Both the position numbers and the translations under genes were made by a program. The notes beneath the pieces are model-generated. The model was not told where the DNA came from. It searched no databases and worked only from the letters and a program-made list of their open reading frames with translations. Below are positions 15,191-20,933 of a stretch of DNA of 23,278 bases, piece after piece (positions within the stretch are counted from its first letter, which is position 1; every line of letters starts with the position of its first letter). The stretch is taken from contig JAZODH010000006.1 in the NCBI GenBank assembly GCA_045596925.1, positions 1 through 23,278 on the forward strand. Reading direction: 5' to 3'. The stretch is from SIG710 sp045596925 (lineage in GTDB: Bacteria > Bacillota > Clostridia > Oscillospirales > CAG-272).

Positions 15191-15288
15191 GGCCTCCTTT
15201 GTGCAAAGGGAGGTGGCACGGCAACGTGGGTCCCCGAAACGAGCTTGCGAGTTTTTGGGGGCGCGTCGGCCGTGACGGAGGGATTGTT
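15191..15288 (+). repeat. Left structured repeat of the DUF559 unit
   Basis: Contains three nested parts: a terminal hairpin CCTCCTTT/AAAGGGAGG (15193-15213); a second stem CACGGC (15217-15222) with GCCGTG (15269-15274), enclosing an inner stem of CCCCGAAAC with GTTTTTGGGG; and the junction GGAGGGATTGTT (15277-15288), which places GGAGG six nt before the nuclease ATG. It is longer than the right copy because of the extended loop. Confidence 0.7.
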
Positions 15289-15657
15289 ATGGAAAGAAAA
15301 CATAATAAAGAGCTCTTACCAAATGCACGAGAGCTTCGGAAAAACATGACAAAAGAAGAAAAGCATCTGTGGTACGATTTCTTGCAAGCCTATCCGGTTC
15401 GCTTCATGCGTCAAAGGGTACTTGGAAGATACATCGTTGATTTTTACTGTGCAGAAGCAAAATTAGTTATTGAGCTTGACGGATCTGAACACTATACCAG
15501 AGAAGCAAAAGAATACGATAAAAAGCGAACCGAATTTCTTGAAGAATACGGATTAAAAGTGATTAGATTTCCAAACACCGAAATTCACGGTAATTTTGAA
15601 GGTGTTTGTAAATATATAAATTCCATAGTTCAACAATCCCTCAGTCAGCTTCGCTGA
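15289..15657 (+). CDS. DUF559-family endonuclease-like protein, 122 aa
   Basis: Small protein of the DUF559 group, whose fold is related to Vsr and PD-(D/E)XK nucleases. Candidate active-site residues: Asp51 in YIVDFYC, Glu62 and Asp64 in VIELDGS, His68 in EHY, and Asp77/Arg80 in YDKKR. This is close to the EDxHD pattern of Vsr-like homing nucleases. The C-terminal NTEIHGN segment is also typical. A longer frame begins with TTG at 15199, but its first 30 codons are repeat DNA; the ATG at 15289 has GGAGGG six nt upstream, supplied by the left repeat. The last eight or nine residues (QQSLSQLR) and the TGA are encoded by the right repeat. No DNA methylase or other restriction partner is adjacent. 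Target and role are unknown. Confidence 0.85.
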   Translation: MERKHNKELLPNARELRKNMTKEEKHLWYDFLQAYPVRFMRQRVLGRYIVDFYCAEAKLVIELDGSEHYTREAKEYDKKRTEFLEEYGLKVIRFPNTEIHGNFEGVCKYINSIVQQSLSQLR

Positions 15658-15681
15658 CAGCTCCCTTTACACAAGGGAGCC
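15632..15681 (-). repeat. Right structured repeat of the DUF559 unit
   Basis: An inverted, shorter copy of the left repeat: AACAATCCCTC (15632-15642), a compact GTCAGC/GCTGAC hairpin (within 15643-15658) holding the nuclease stop codon, then the outer hairpin GCTCCCTT/AAGGGAGC (15660-15680). Confidence 0.7.
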
Positions 15682-15687
15682 TTTTTT
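15660..15687 (+). terminator. Repeat-borne terminator of the DUF559 gene
   Basis: The outer hairpin of the right repeat (8-bp stem, 5-nt loop TACAC) is followed by C and TTTTTT, giving a standard intrinsic terminator 2 nt after the nuclease stop codon. Confidence 0.75.
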
Positions 15688-15760
15688 GCGGTCTTATTTT
15701 ACCTCTTTGGGGACGCGATTTCAAGAAACTTTTGTCACAATTTCATTTTGTTTGCATTAA

Positions 15761-15780
15761 CTGATAGTATCAATTATCAG
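15761..15780 (+). promoter_or_regulatory. Palindrome before the ferritin-like gene (Fur-box-like operator)
   Basis: CTGATA (15761-15766) and TATCAG (15775-15780) are inverted around 8 nt. The half-sites TGATAGT and ATTATCA are close to the Fur-box halves TGATAAT/ATTATCA but are separated by 4 nt instead of 1. The right half overlaps the AGGAGG ribosome site (15779-15784). No convincing -10/-35 pair was found; TTGTCA at 15732-15737 is a possible -35. Confidence 0.45.
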
Positions 15781-15792
15781 GAGGAATGAAAC

Positions 15793-16278
15793 ATGAGTTG
15801 CTACGGTCAGAACGGATTTGGCACGAATCCTTACCCTACGGCGGACAACATAAAATGTGACAAGAAAATGGCAAAGGCCCTTTGCGACAGCTTAGCAGGT
15901 GAAATGTCCTCGATAAATTCTTATATTTACTATTCGGTGATCTTTTCGGAGACGAACTCCGATCTTGCCGAGACTTTTGGTGAGTTGGCGATGACGGAAA
16001 TGATACATTTCAGACTTCTCGCCCAGTGCATCAAAATGCTCGGAGCAAATCCCGCGCTGTCTATGAGGCTGTCAACTTCACCTGTAAATGAGTGTACTTG
16101 TAACACACGCGAGGAAGCACGAAGAGCTATTGAGCGATCCATATGTGAGGAAACAGCGGCATACGAGGAATACCGCCGTCTCTCCGAGTGTAGTTGCGAC
16201 CGCGCTCTGCTCGCCGTTCTTGAAAGACTTGCCCGTGACGAAAACGAGCACCGAAGAACCCTTGAAAGTATGATATAA
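15793..16278 (+). CDS. Ferritin-like (rubrerythrin-type) di-metal protein
   Basis: Predicted four-helix-bundle protein with a di-iron or Mn site. The 161 residues contain two ExxH motifs at the expected spacing, E69-x-x-H72 (TEMIHF) and E150-x-x-H153 (DENEHR), plus the helix-1 and helix-3 ligands E37 (GEMSSINSYIYY) and E119/E120 (CEETAAYEEY). There is no rubredoxin domain, so it is not a full rubrerythrin. Cysteines at 3, 22, 31, 101, 103, 118, 133 and 135 are numerous for its size, with C101-x-C103 and C133-x-C135 pairs. AGGAGG lies 8 nt upstream. Likely roles are peroxide reduction, iron handling or a spore-coat-associated function; the sequence does not decide. It is monocistronic, ending in a shared hairpin with the convergent permease gene. 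Confidence 0.8.
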   Translation: MSCYGQNGFGTNPYPTADNIKCDKKMAKALCDSLAGEMSSINSYIYYSVIFSETNSDLAETFGELAMTEMIHFRLLAQCIKMLGANPALSMRLSTSPVNECTCNTREEARRAIERSICEETAAYEEYRRLSECSCDRALLAVLERLARDENEHRRTLESMI

Positions 16279-16314
16279 ACCAAGGCGACGCCACTTGGCG
16301 TCGCCTTGGTTTAT
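16275..16314. terminator. Bidirectional terminator containing both convergent stop codons
   Basis: A perfect 18-bp stem (16275-16292 / 16297-16314) with an ACTT tetraloop. The ferritin-like gene's TAA (16276-16278) lies at the base of one arm and the permease gene's TAA (16311-16313, minus strand) at the base of the other. U-rich bases follow on both strands. Confidence 0.9.
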
Positions 16315-18536
16315 TTAAGCATTTCCGAAACGAACGCGGGGATATTTCCCTTCTCAAACCGTGTTCTGTTATCCACGATGTGATAGGTCGTTTCTTCTTC
16401 CTTGTAATACTTGTAGTCCTCTTCTTTCATGCCGTAGACTATGAAATACTGTGTATCGCGCTCAAAGTACGCGCTGTTATAATCCGAGCCGATAGAGTAC
16501 ATACAGGAGAACGCCTGCTTCATCTGCTCTTTATCCGTTATCAAAACAGAACACTCGTTTGCAGTCGTGTCCGTGTCTATCTCGGTCACGTCGCAGATTA
16601 CCATATACTCGGACATCTCAGCGAGCTTTTCACAGAGTGCTTCCTTACTTTCACAGCCCGTGAACAGCTTCTGATCTTCAAAGGTTGCAAATACGGGAAT
16701 ATCGATCTCGACCCTCGGCTCTTTTGTGCGAATGGAGAAATAACCAACTACCGTAGAATTTTCAGTGAATACGTTTTTCTTTGAATACTCTGCCTTGAGA
16801 GCTTCCATCATTTTTTCGATGATCGCATCTTCCTCACTTCTGTAATCACTGTCGTACCAATAGATCTCCTCAACCAGCTTTATAATGGGCGTGTAGCTTG
16901 CAAAGGAGAGCTTTTCGGTGTCAAGGCACTCAACGATCTTCTTGGAATATTCCATGGACTGCGCCACACGGCGGGCAAGCTCCACTCTCTTTTCATTTGA
17001 AGCAAGGTGCATGCTCACTGCCAGGTGAATACCGTTTTCAAGCTTGAATACAAGCTTCATATTGGAGCCTATACGGTAATTGTCATCAAGGAAGCTGATG
17101 GTATTTTTATAATCATTTCCATCCACATCGGTATATGAAAGATGGTACAAATAGTTACTTTCATTTGCAACGTACTTGTCTACGTATTCAATAGTATTGC
17201 TGCTTTCAACATAGACCTCGGTCATGCCGTTTGTTGACTGTCTGCCGTCGCGGAGATAATCGCTGTAAGTCTTGAGTATTTCCGACTTTAGCTTATATTC
17301 TCTTATTTCAAGATTTTGAGCAACGCCGTTTATGGTAATATTGACGCTTTCAAGGTCTGCGACCTTTGGAACGTATGTGTCTATACCGAAAAGGTCGAGA
17401 GAGCAGCCGATGACAACAAGCACCATAACGGCGGCATAGACTGCAAAGCCTTTCATTCCGGCGAACATCTTTCTTGCGTTTTTCAGAAGAATGAAGTTCA
17501 TGAACATCAAAGAGATAAACGCGCCGAGAATGTATCCAATAATTCTCCAGCCCTCGTCGTCTCCGCTCATGGCCTCAAAGAGGAAGCCGAAGAAGAAGGT
17601 GCAAGGAATAATGCACAGGTATTTGAGAACGTGCGCTACGGGGGTGAACACAACGGGTGTTCCCGCTCTTTCAACCTTTCTCATCCTATAGAGAACGATC
17701 GTAATGAAGATGAGCAAAGCATCAAGCAATATCGCCGAAATAACATCGAACGCCGAGACGTCGGTGATAAGCATATGCACTTGCTTCACTATCGGGCAGA
17801 TCTTCTCGGAAAATTCAAAGGTATAGTAATATTCCGCTCTCAGATTATTGGCATAGGTATAGGTTATGCCATAGACCATAAGGTAATATGCAAGAGGTGC
17901 AAAGCCGAGGAATGCCGTCAGGAATATCTGCATCACGGTAGTTCCCGCAAGTATACAGGCAAGGTTCGTTATGGAAAACGAGGTGATATAAAGCAAAAGT
18001 CCTTTGAAAAAGAAGGTGAATACCGTTGCGAAGATTTTGCCCAGTCCGTATGCTCCGATGTTTGAGGATACAAGACACGCGACAACCACCAGAAGCGAAT
18101 TGATAAGAAAGGCGGCTATAAAATCTATAGTCATCGTCAAAAACTTGGTGGCGAAGATCGCCTCGCGGCGAATGGGCAGGCAGTGCAAAAAGTCCGAATG
18201 AACTTTATTGGTAAGGCTCTTGCCCATGATCCAGCCCGAAAGCATACCAACGCCGACTATCACAACGCCCCAGACAACGCGCATTTCGGGAGATCCTATT
18301 ATACGGAGAACGTATGCGAGAATTTCATCGTTTGTGAGTTCTCTGACCTCGGGAATATATACGGGAACGCTTTGGAGTCCCATAAGAGCCGCCACGGGCA
18401 TCATAATAAGGAATCCAATGAAAAGGAAAACGGCAAAGGGCCACGAACGGCGCAGCTCACCGAGAAAATACTTTCCGCTGAATCCGTAATTATTTACTAC
18501 GTTGCTTTTTTCAGAACAGGACTGCTGAGTAGTCAT
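16311..18536 (-). CDS. ABC-2 type permease of a YtrA-type cassette (large, with extracytoplasmic domain)
   Basis: Membrane half of an ABC exporter. The 741-residue protein has a first block of about six membrane helices (residues ~25-265), another group around 270-395 including an apparent final helix (AVYAAVMVLVVIGCSLDLFGI), and then about 340 soluble residues with no further membrane helix. That is a large domain presumably outside the cell, as in bigger YtrC/D-like permeases of Firmicutes. A frame extension begins with GTG at 18557, but GGAGG (18546-18550) is spaced 9 nt from the ATG at 18536, which I prefer. It overlaps the end of the ATPase gene by 26 nt, so the two are translationally coupled. 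Substrate unknown; related cassettes respond to cell-wall-active peptides, which is a family-level expectation. Confidence 0.85.
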   Translation of the reverse strand: MTTQQSCSEKSNVVNNYGFSGKYFLGELRRSWPFAVFLFIGFLIMMPVAALMGLQSVPVYIPEVRELTNDEILAYVLRIIGSPEMRVVWGVVIVGVGMLSGWIMGKSLTNKVHSDFLHCLPIRREAIFATKFLTMTIDFIAAFLINSLLVVVACLVSSNIGAYGLGKIFATVFTFFFKGLLLYITSFSITNLACILAGTTVMQIFLTAFLGFAPLAYYLMVYGITYTYANNLRAEYYYTFEFSEKICPIVKQVHMLITDVSAFDVISAILLDALLIFITIVLYRMRKVERAGTPVVFTPVAHVLKYLCIIPCTFFFGFLFEAMSGDDEGWRIIGYILGAFISLMFMNFILLKNARKMFAGMKGFAVYAAVMVLVVIGCSLDLFGIDTYVPKVADLESVNITINGVAQNLEIREYKLKSEILKTYSDYLRDGRQSTNGMTEVYVESSNTIEYVDKYVANESNYLYHLSYTDVDGNDYKNTISFLDDNYRIGSNMKLVFKLENGIHLAVSMHLASNEKRVELARRVAQSMEYSKKIVECLDTEKLSFASYTPIIKLVEEIYWYDSDYRSEEDAIIEKMMEALKAEYSKKNVFTENSTVVGYFSIRTKEPRVEIDIPVFATFEDQKLFTGCESKEALCEKLAEMSEYMVICDVTEIDTDTTANECSVLITDKEQMKQAFSCMYSIGSDYNSAYFERDTQYFIVYGMKEEDYKYYKEEETTYHIVDNRTRFEKGNIPAFVSEMLK

Positions 18537-19413
18537 AGCCTCTTTCCTCCATTTCACTTATAAATATTTCTTCAAGAGTAAGCGGGATTATTTCGCAGAA
18601 CTGAGGCTCGGCCGCTTTTGCCGCCGCCTCGATAGCTTCTCGGTCACCTCTTACAACAAGGGTCGAAAGACTTCCGCGCTTATTGCTTGAAACCACGTGG
18701 AAATCCGCAAACACGTCGTTTACGTTTTTGTTATCGTCAAGCACGATCTGAACCGTGTGTATCTCCTGCTTTAAGCTGTCGATCTCGCTTTCAAACAAGA
18801 TTCCGCCGCGATGAAGCAGACCGATGTGGTCGCATATATCCTCGATCTCACGCAGGTTGTGAGAAGCGATAACAGGTGTCATTCCGCGGGTCACCACCTC
18901 GTCCGCCAAAAGCTTTTTCACAAGCTGACGCATTACGGGGTCAAGGCCGTCAAAGGTTTCGTCGCAGAGAAGATATTTTACGTTTGATGCCAGCGCCAGC
19001 AGAACCGACGCCTGCTTTTTCATACCCTTTGAGAAGGTGGATATCTTTCTGTCATAGGGCAGATTAAAGAGCTTTGCAAGCTCGTGATATTTTTCACGGG
19101 AAAAATCCGGATAGAACGATGCGTAAACTCCCGCCATCTCGTCAAGAGTGGAATTTGGCAGAAAATACTGCTCGTCGGACAGAAATATCACGTTTTTCTT
19201 CACGTCGGGGTTTTCAAACACGGACACGCCGTCGTATTCAACCTGTCCTTCATCCCCTTTCATGATACCGCACATTATTCGGAGAAGCGTTGATTTTCCG
19301 CTTCCGTTTGAGCCGATAAGCCCGTATATACTGCCTGCGGCGATGGTGGAATTTATGTCTGTCAGGGATTTCACGTCACCGTAGCTTTTGGATATGTTCT
19401 TAATTTCAATCAA
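18511..19413 (-). CDS. ABC transporter ATP-binding protein (YtrB-like)
   Basis: Cytoplasmic ATPase that powers the adjacent permease. Motifs: Walker A GSNGSGKST (34-42), a non-canonical signature FSKGMKKQ (127-134) in place of LSGGQ, Walker B LLCDE (148-152) followed by FDGLD (154-158), and the switch His185 in ASHN. A C-terminal extension (about 215-300) follows the nucleotide-binding domain, as in YtrB/EcsA/bacitracin-type ATPases. The start is a TTG at 19411-19413; GGAGG (19423-19427), embedded in the last codons of the GntR gene, lies 9 nt away. It begins 6 nt after the regulator stop and overlaps the permease start. Confidence 0.93.
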   Translation of the reverse strand: MIEIKNISKSYGDVKSLTDINSTIAAGSIYGLIGSNGSGKSTLLRIMCGIMKGDEGQVEYDGVSVFENPDVKKNVIFLSDEQYFLPNSTLDEMAGVYASFYPDFSREKYHELAKLFNLPYDRKISTFSKGMKKQASVLLALASNVKYLLCDETFDGLDPVMRQLVKKLLADEVVTRGMTPVIASHNLREIEDICDHIGLLHRGGILFESEIDSLKQEIHTVQIVLDDNKNVNDVFADFHVVSSNKRGSLSTLVVRGDREAIEAAAKAAEPQFCEIIPLTLEEIFISEMEERGYDYSAVLF

Positions 19414-19419
19414 AACGCT

Positions 19420-19788
19420 TTACCTCCATATTCTGTTTATAAGGTCTGTTATTTCTTCTTTTGTAAGTCCGTTATCGCGGGCGCGTTCGGCCGCTTTTTC
19501 AAGCTCGGACAAAAGCTCCTTTTTGTGGGTTTCACGAACGTCACCCACCTCGGAGCAAACAAAGCTTCCCTTGCCCGGAACCGAATAGACTATTCCCTGC
19601 CGCTCAAGCTCCGCATATGCCTTTTGTATGGTGTTGGGATTTATGGCAAGCTCGCCCGCAAGCTGTCTTACCGACGGCAGTGCTTCATCGGGCTTCATGA
19701 ATCCTTTGACCACCGAGGTCTTGACCGATTCAACAAGCTGCTCGTATATGGGCTTTCGGGATTTTATATCCACCATTATCCGATACAA
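19420..19788 (-). CDS. GntR-family regulator, YtrA subfamily
   Basis: Short (122-residue) winged-helix repressor. The DNA-binding part spans about 10-78 with PIYEQL, LPSVRQLAGELAINPNTIQKAYAELERQG (the helix-turn-helix region, 38-65) and the wing PGKGSFV. Only about 40 residues follow, forming a helix instead of a ligand-binding domain, which is characteristic of YtrA-type members. The TTG at 19786-19788 is favoured because AGGAGG is 7 nt upstream; the next ATG would be 19 nt away. It is first in the operon with the ABC ATPase and permease and very likely represses it through the operator at 19814-19837. Confidence 0.92.
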   Translation of the reverse strand: MYRIMVDIKSRKPIYEQLVESVKTSVVKGFMKPDEALPSVRQLAGELAINPNTIQKAYAELERQGIVYSVPGKGSFVCSEVGDVRETHKKELLSELEKAAERARDNGLTKEEITDLINRIWR

Positions 19789-19813
19789 AGCCGTTCCTCC
19801 TTTTTCTACGTAT

Positions 19814-19837
19814 TATCCGTACTATCCGTATTAGTAC
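19814..19837 (-). promoter_or_regulatory. Candidate YtrA-type operator
   Basis: Perfect inverted repeat GTACTA-7-TAGTAC (19819-19837), starting about at the transcription start. Two 9-bp direct repeats, TATCCGTAC and TATCCGTAT (19814-19831), overlap it. The position, just downstream of the -10, suits repression by the adjacent GntR protein. Confidence 0.7.
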
Positions 19838-19843
19838 AGTTGC

Positions 19844-19872
19844 ATTGTAACACGAGTTTATTTTTTTGTCAA
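19844..19872 (-). promoter_or_regulatory. Sigma-A promoter of the GntR-ABC operon
   Basis: On the minus strand, consensus TTGACA (19867-19872), 17-bp spacer and TACAAT (19844-19849). Confidence 0.85.
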
Positions 19873-19905
19873 TAGTTTTTTGAAAAAAATTGGTAATTTA
19901 TTTTA

Positions 19906-19934
19906 TTGACATCGTGAGCATTGTGTGGTAGAAT
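19906..19934 (+). promoter_or_regulatory. Sigma-A promoter of the DUF1858 gene
   Basis: TTGACA (19906-19911), 17-bp spacer and TAGAAT (19929-19934), followed by an almost ideal AAGGAGGT ribosome site before the ATG at 19968. It is divergent from the GntR operon promoter. Confidence 0.85.
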
Positions 19935-19967
19935 AATAGCGATATAATTTTAAGGAGGTAAATCTAA

Positions 19968-20171
19968 ATGACAGTAACTAAGGATACAATCATCGGCGAT
20001 ATTCTCGATTACGACAGAGAGACCGCGCAGTTCTTTCTTGCAATAGGCATGCACTGCCTTGGCTGCCCCGCTTCCAGAGGTGAATCCATCGAGATGGCTT
20101 GCAAGGTTCACGGAACGGACGCTGACGCGCTGGTTGAAAAGATCAACGCTTTTCTTGCCGCAAAGAACTGA
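19968..20171 (+). CDS. DUF1858 (hydroxylamine-reductase-associated) redox disulfide protein
   Basis: A 67-residue soluble protein of the DUF1858 family. The N-terminal VTKDTIIGDILDYD opening and the central HCLGCPAS motif with Cys30 and Cys33 (CxxC) are diagnostic; the downstream EMACKVHG and short helix complete the domain. Family members occur alone or fused to redox enzymes such as hybrid-cluster proteins, and are thought to use the vicinal cysteines for electron or sulfur chemistry; the precise role is not established. Strong promoter and ribosome site suggest substantial expression. A hairpin follows the gene, then the trmK-nif3-rlmD genes; no hybrid-cluster gene is in the window. Confidence 0.9.
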   Translation: MTVTKDTIIGDILDYDRETAQFFLAIGMHCLGCPASRGESIEMACKVHGTDADALVEKINAFLAAKN

Positions 20172-20188
20172 TAAAATCAAATCAAACG

Positions 20189-20213
20189 ATAACCCGCACA
20201 CTCTGCGGGTTAT
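20189..20213 (+). terminator. Hairpin terminator or attenuator after the DUF1858 gene
   Basis: ATAACCCGCA (20189-20198) and TGCGGGTTAT (20204-20213) form a 10-bp stem with a CACTC loop. The trailing T run is short and broken (TTGTTG), so partial read-through into trmK, which starts 21 nt downstream and shows no separate promoter, is plausible. Confidence 0.75.
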
Positions 20214-20234
20214 TTGTTGAAAAGGACTTTTTAA

Positions 20235-20933
20235 ATGAATTTACCTAAACTTGACAGCCGTCTTAAAACGGCTTTAACATATCTGAGAAAAGGAAAAATA
20301 ATGGCGGATATCGGCACGGACCACGCCTATCTGCCCATATATTCACTCCTTTCGGGAATCTCGTCCTCGGCTCTGGCGTCCGATATAAATCAGGGGCCTT
20401 GTGAGCGGGCAGACAAGAACGTGCGTGAGTACGGGCTTGCGGACAAAATAACCGTTATCTGCTGTGACGGACTTGCAAAGGCTCGGGCATTTTCCCCCGA
20501 CGACATCGTGATCTTCGGTATGGGTGGCGAGCTTATAGCAAAGATCATCGATGAAGCCCCCTTTGTCAGAGACAAAAATATTCGTCTGATACTTCAGCCC
20601 ATGACAAAATCGGATGTGCTTCGGGAGTATCTTGCAAAAAACGGCTTCAATATAATAAGCGAAGCACTTTCCGAGGCAGACGGACGGCAATATTGCACTA
20701 TTTGCGCCGAGTTTGACGGTCAGATCAAAAATTTTGACGAGATCGAATATCTGCTGGGTAAATACAATCTTGAAAACAATCTCGGAAACCCCATATTTGC
20801 AAAAATAATTGACAGAAATATAAGGGTCGCCGAAATCAAGATCGCCGGCAAGGAAAAAGCGGGAGACACGGCATCAGAAGAAAAAAATTTGCTTGCAAAG
20901 CTCAAGGAAATAAAGAAAGGATCTGCAAAATGA
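20235..20933 (+). CDS. trmK: tRNA (adenine-22-N1)-methyltransferase TrmK
   Basis: S-adenosylmethionine-dependent enzyme that methylates A22 N1 in bacterial tRNAs. The 232-residue protein has the SAM motif MADIGTDHAYLP (23-34), the acidic position in ASDIN (48-52), the catalytic-site GMGG (95-98) and LQPM (120-123), followed by a helical C-terminal extension (about 165-232) typical of the family. The ribosome site is AAAGGA. Its last codon overlaps the first of the nif3-like gene (ATGA at 20930-20933). This TrmK-Nif3 (YqfN-YqfO) pair is a widely kept gene neighbourhood in Firmicutes. Confidence 0.95.
   Translation: MNLPKLDSRLKTALTYLRKGKIMADIGTDHAYLPIYSLLSGISSSALASDINQGPCERADKNVREYGLADKITVICCDGLAKARAFSPDDIVIFGMGGELIAKIIDEAPFVRDKNIRLILQPMTKSDVLREYLAKNGFNIISEALSEADGRQYCTICAEFDGQIKNFDEIEYLLGKYNLENNLGNPIFAKIIDRNIRVAEIKIAGKEKAGDTASEEKNLLAKLKEIKKGSAK

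Larger units (their letters stand above)
15191..15681 (+). mobile_element. Palindrome-bracketed DUF559 nuclease unit (putative mobile or repeat-propagating element)
   Basis: About 490 bp in which a DUF559 endonuclease gene sits between two inverted copies of a structured repeat. The inner 11 bp, GAGGGATTGTT (15278-15288), and its complement (15632-15642) are a perfect inverted repeat that abuts the start codon on the left and includes the last codons on the right. The outer arms (15191-15213 and 15660-15681) are both variants of a CTCC...TTGTG...AAAGGGAG hairpin, again inverted. No transposase and no clear target-site duplication were seen. The enclosed gene is visibly more AT-rich than its neighbours. 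Interpretation as a mobile unit is inference. Confidence 0.55.

Noticed and set aside
15199..15288. TTG start giving the DUF559 protein 30 extra N-terminal residues
   Set aside because: These codons lie wholly within the left repeat, and a well-placed GGAGGG precedes the ATG at 15289.
15289..15657. A Vsr-type restriction-associated repair gene
   Set aside because: No cytosine methylase or restriction gene is adjacent, and the repeat bracket gives a better explanation of its context.
17316..18065. 249-codon plus-strand ORF rich in charged residues
   Set aside because: Antisense to hydrophobic helices of the permease; charged composition is the expected complement.
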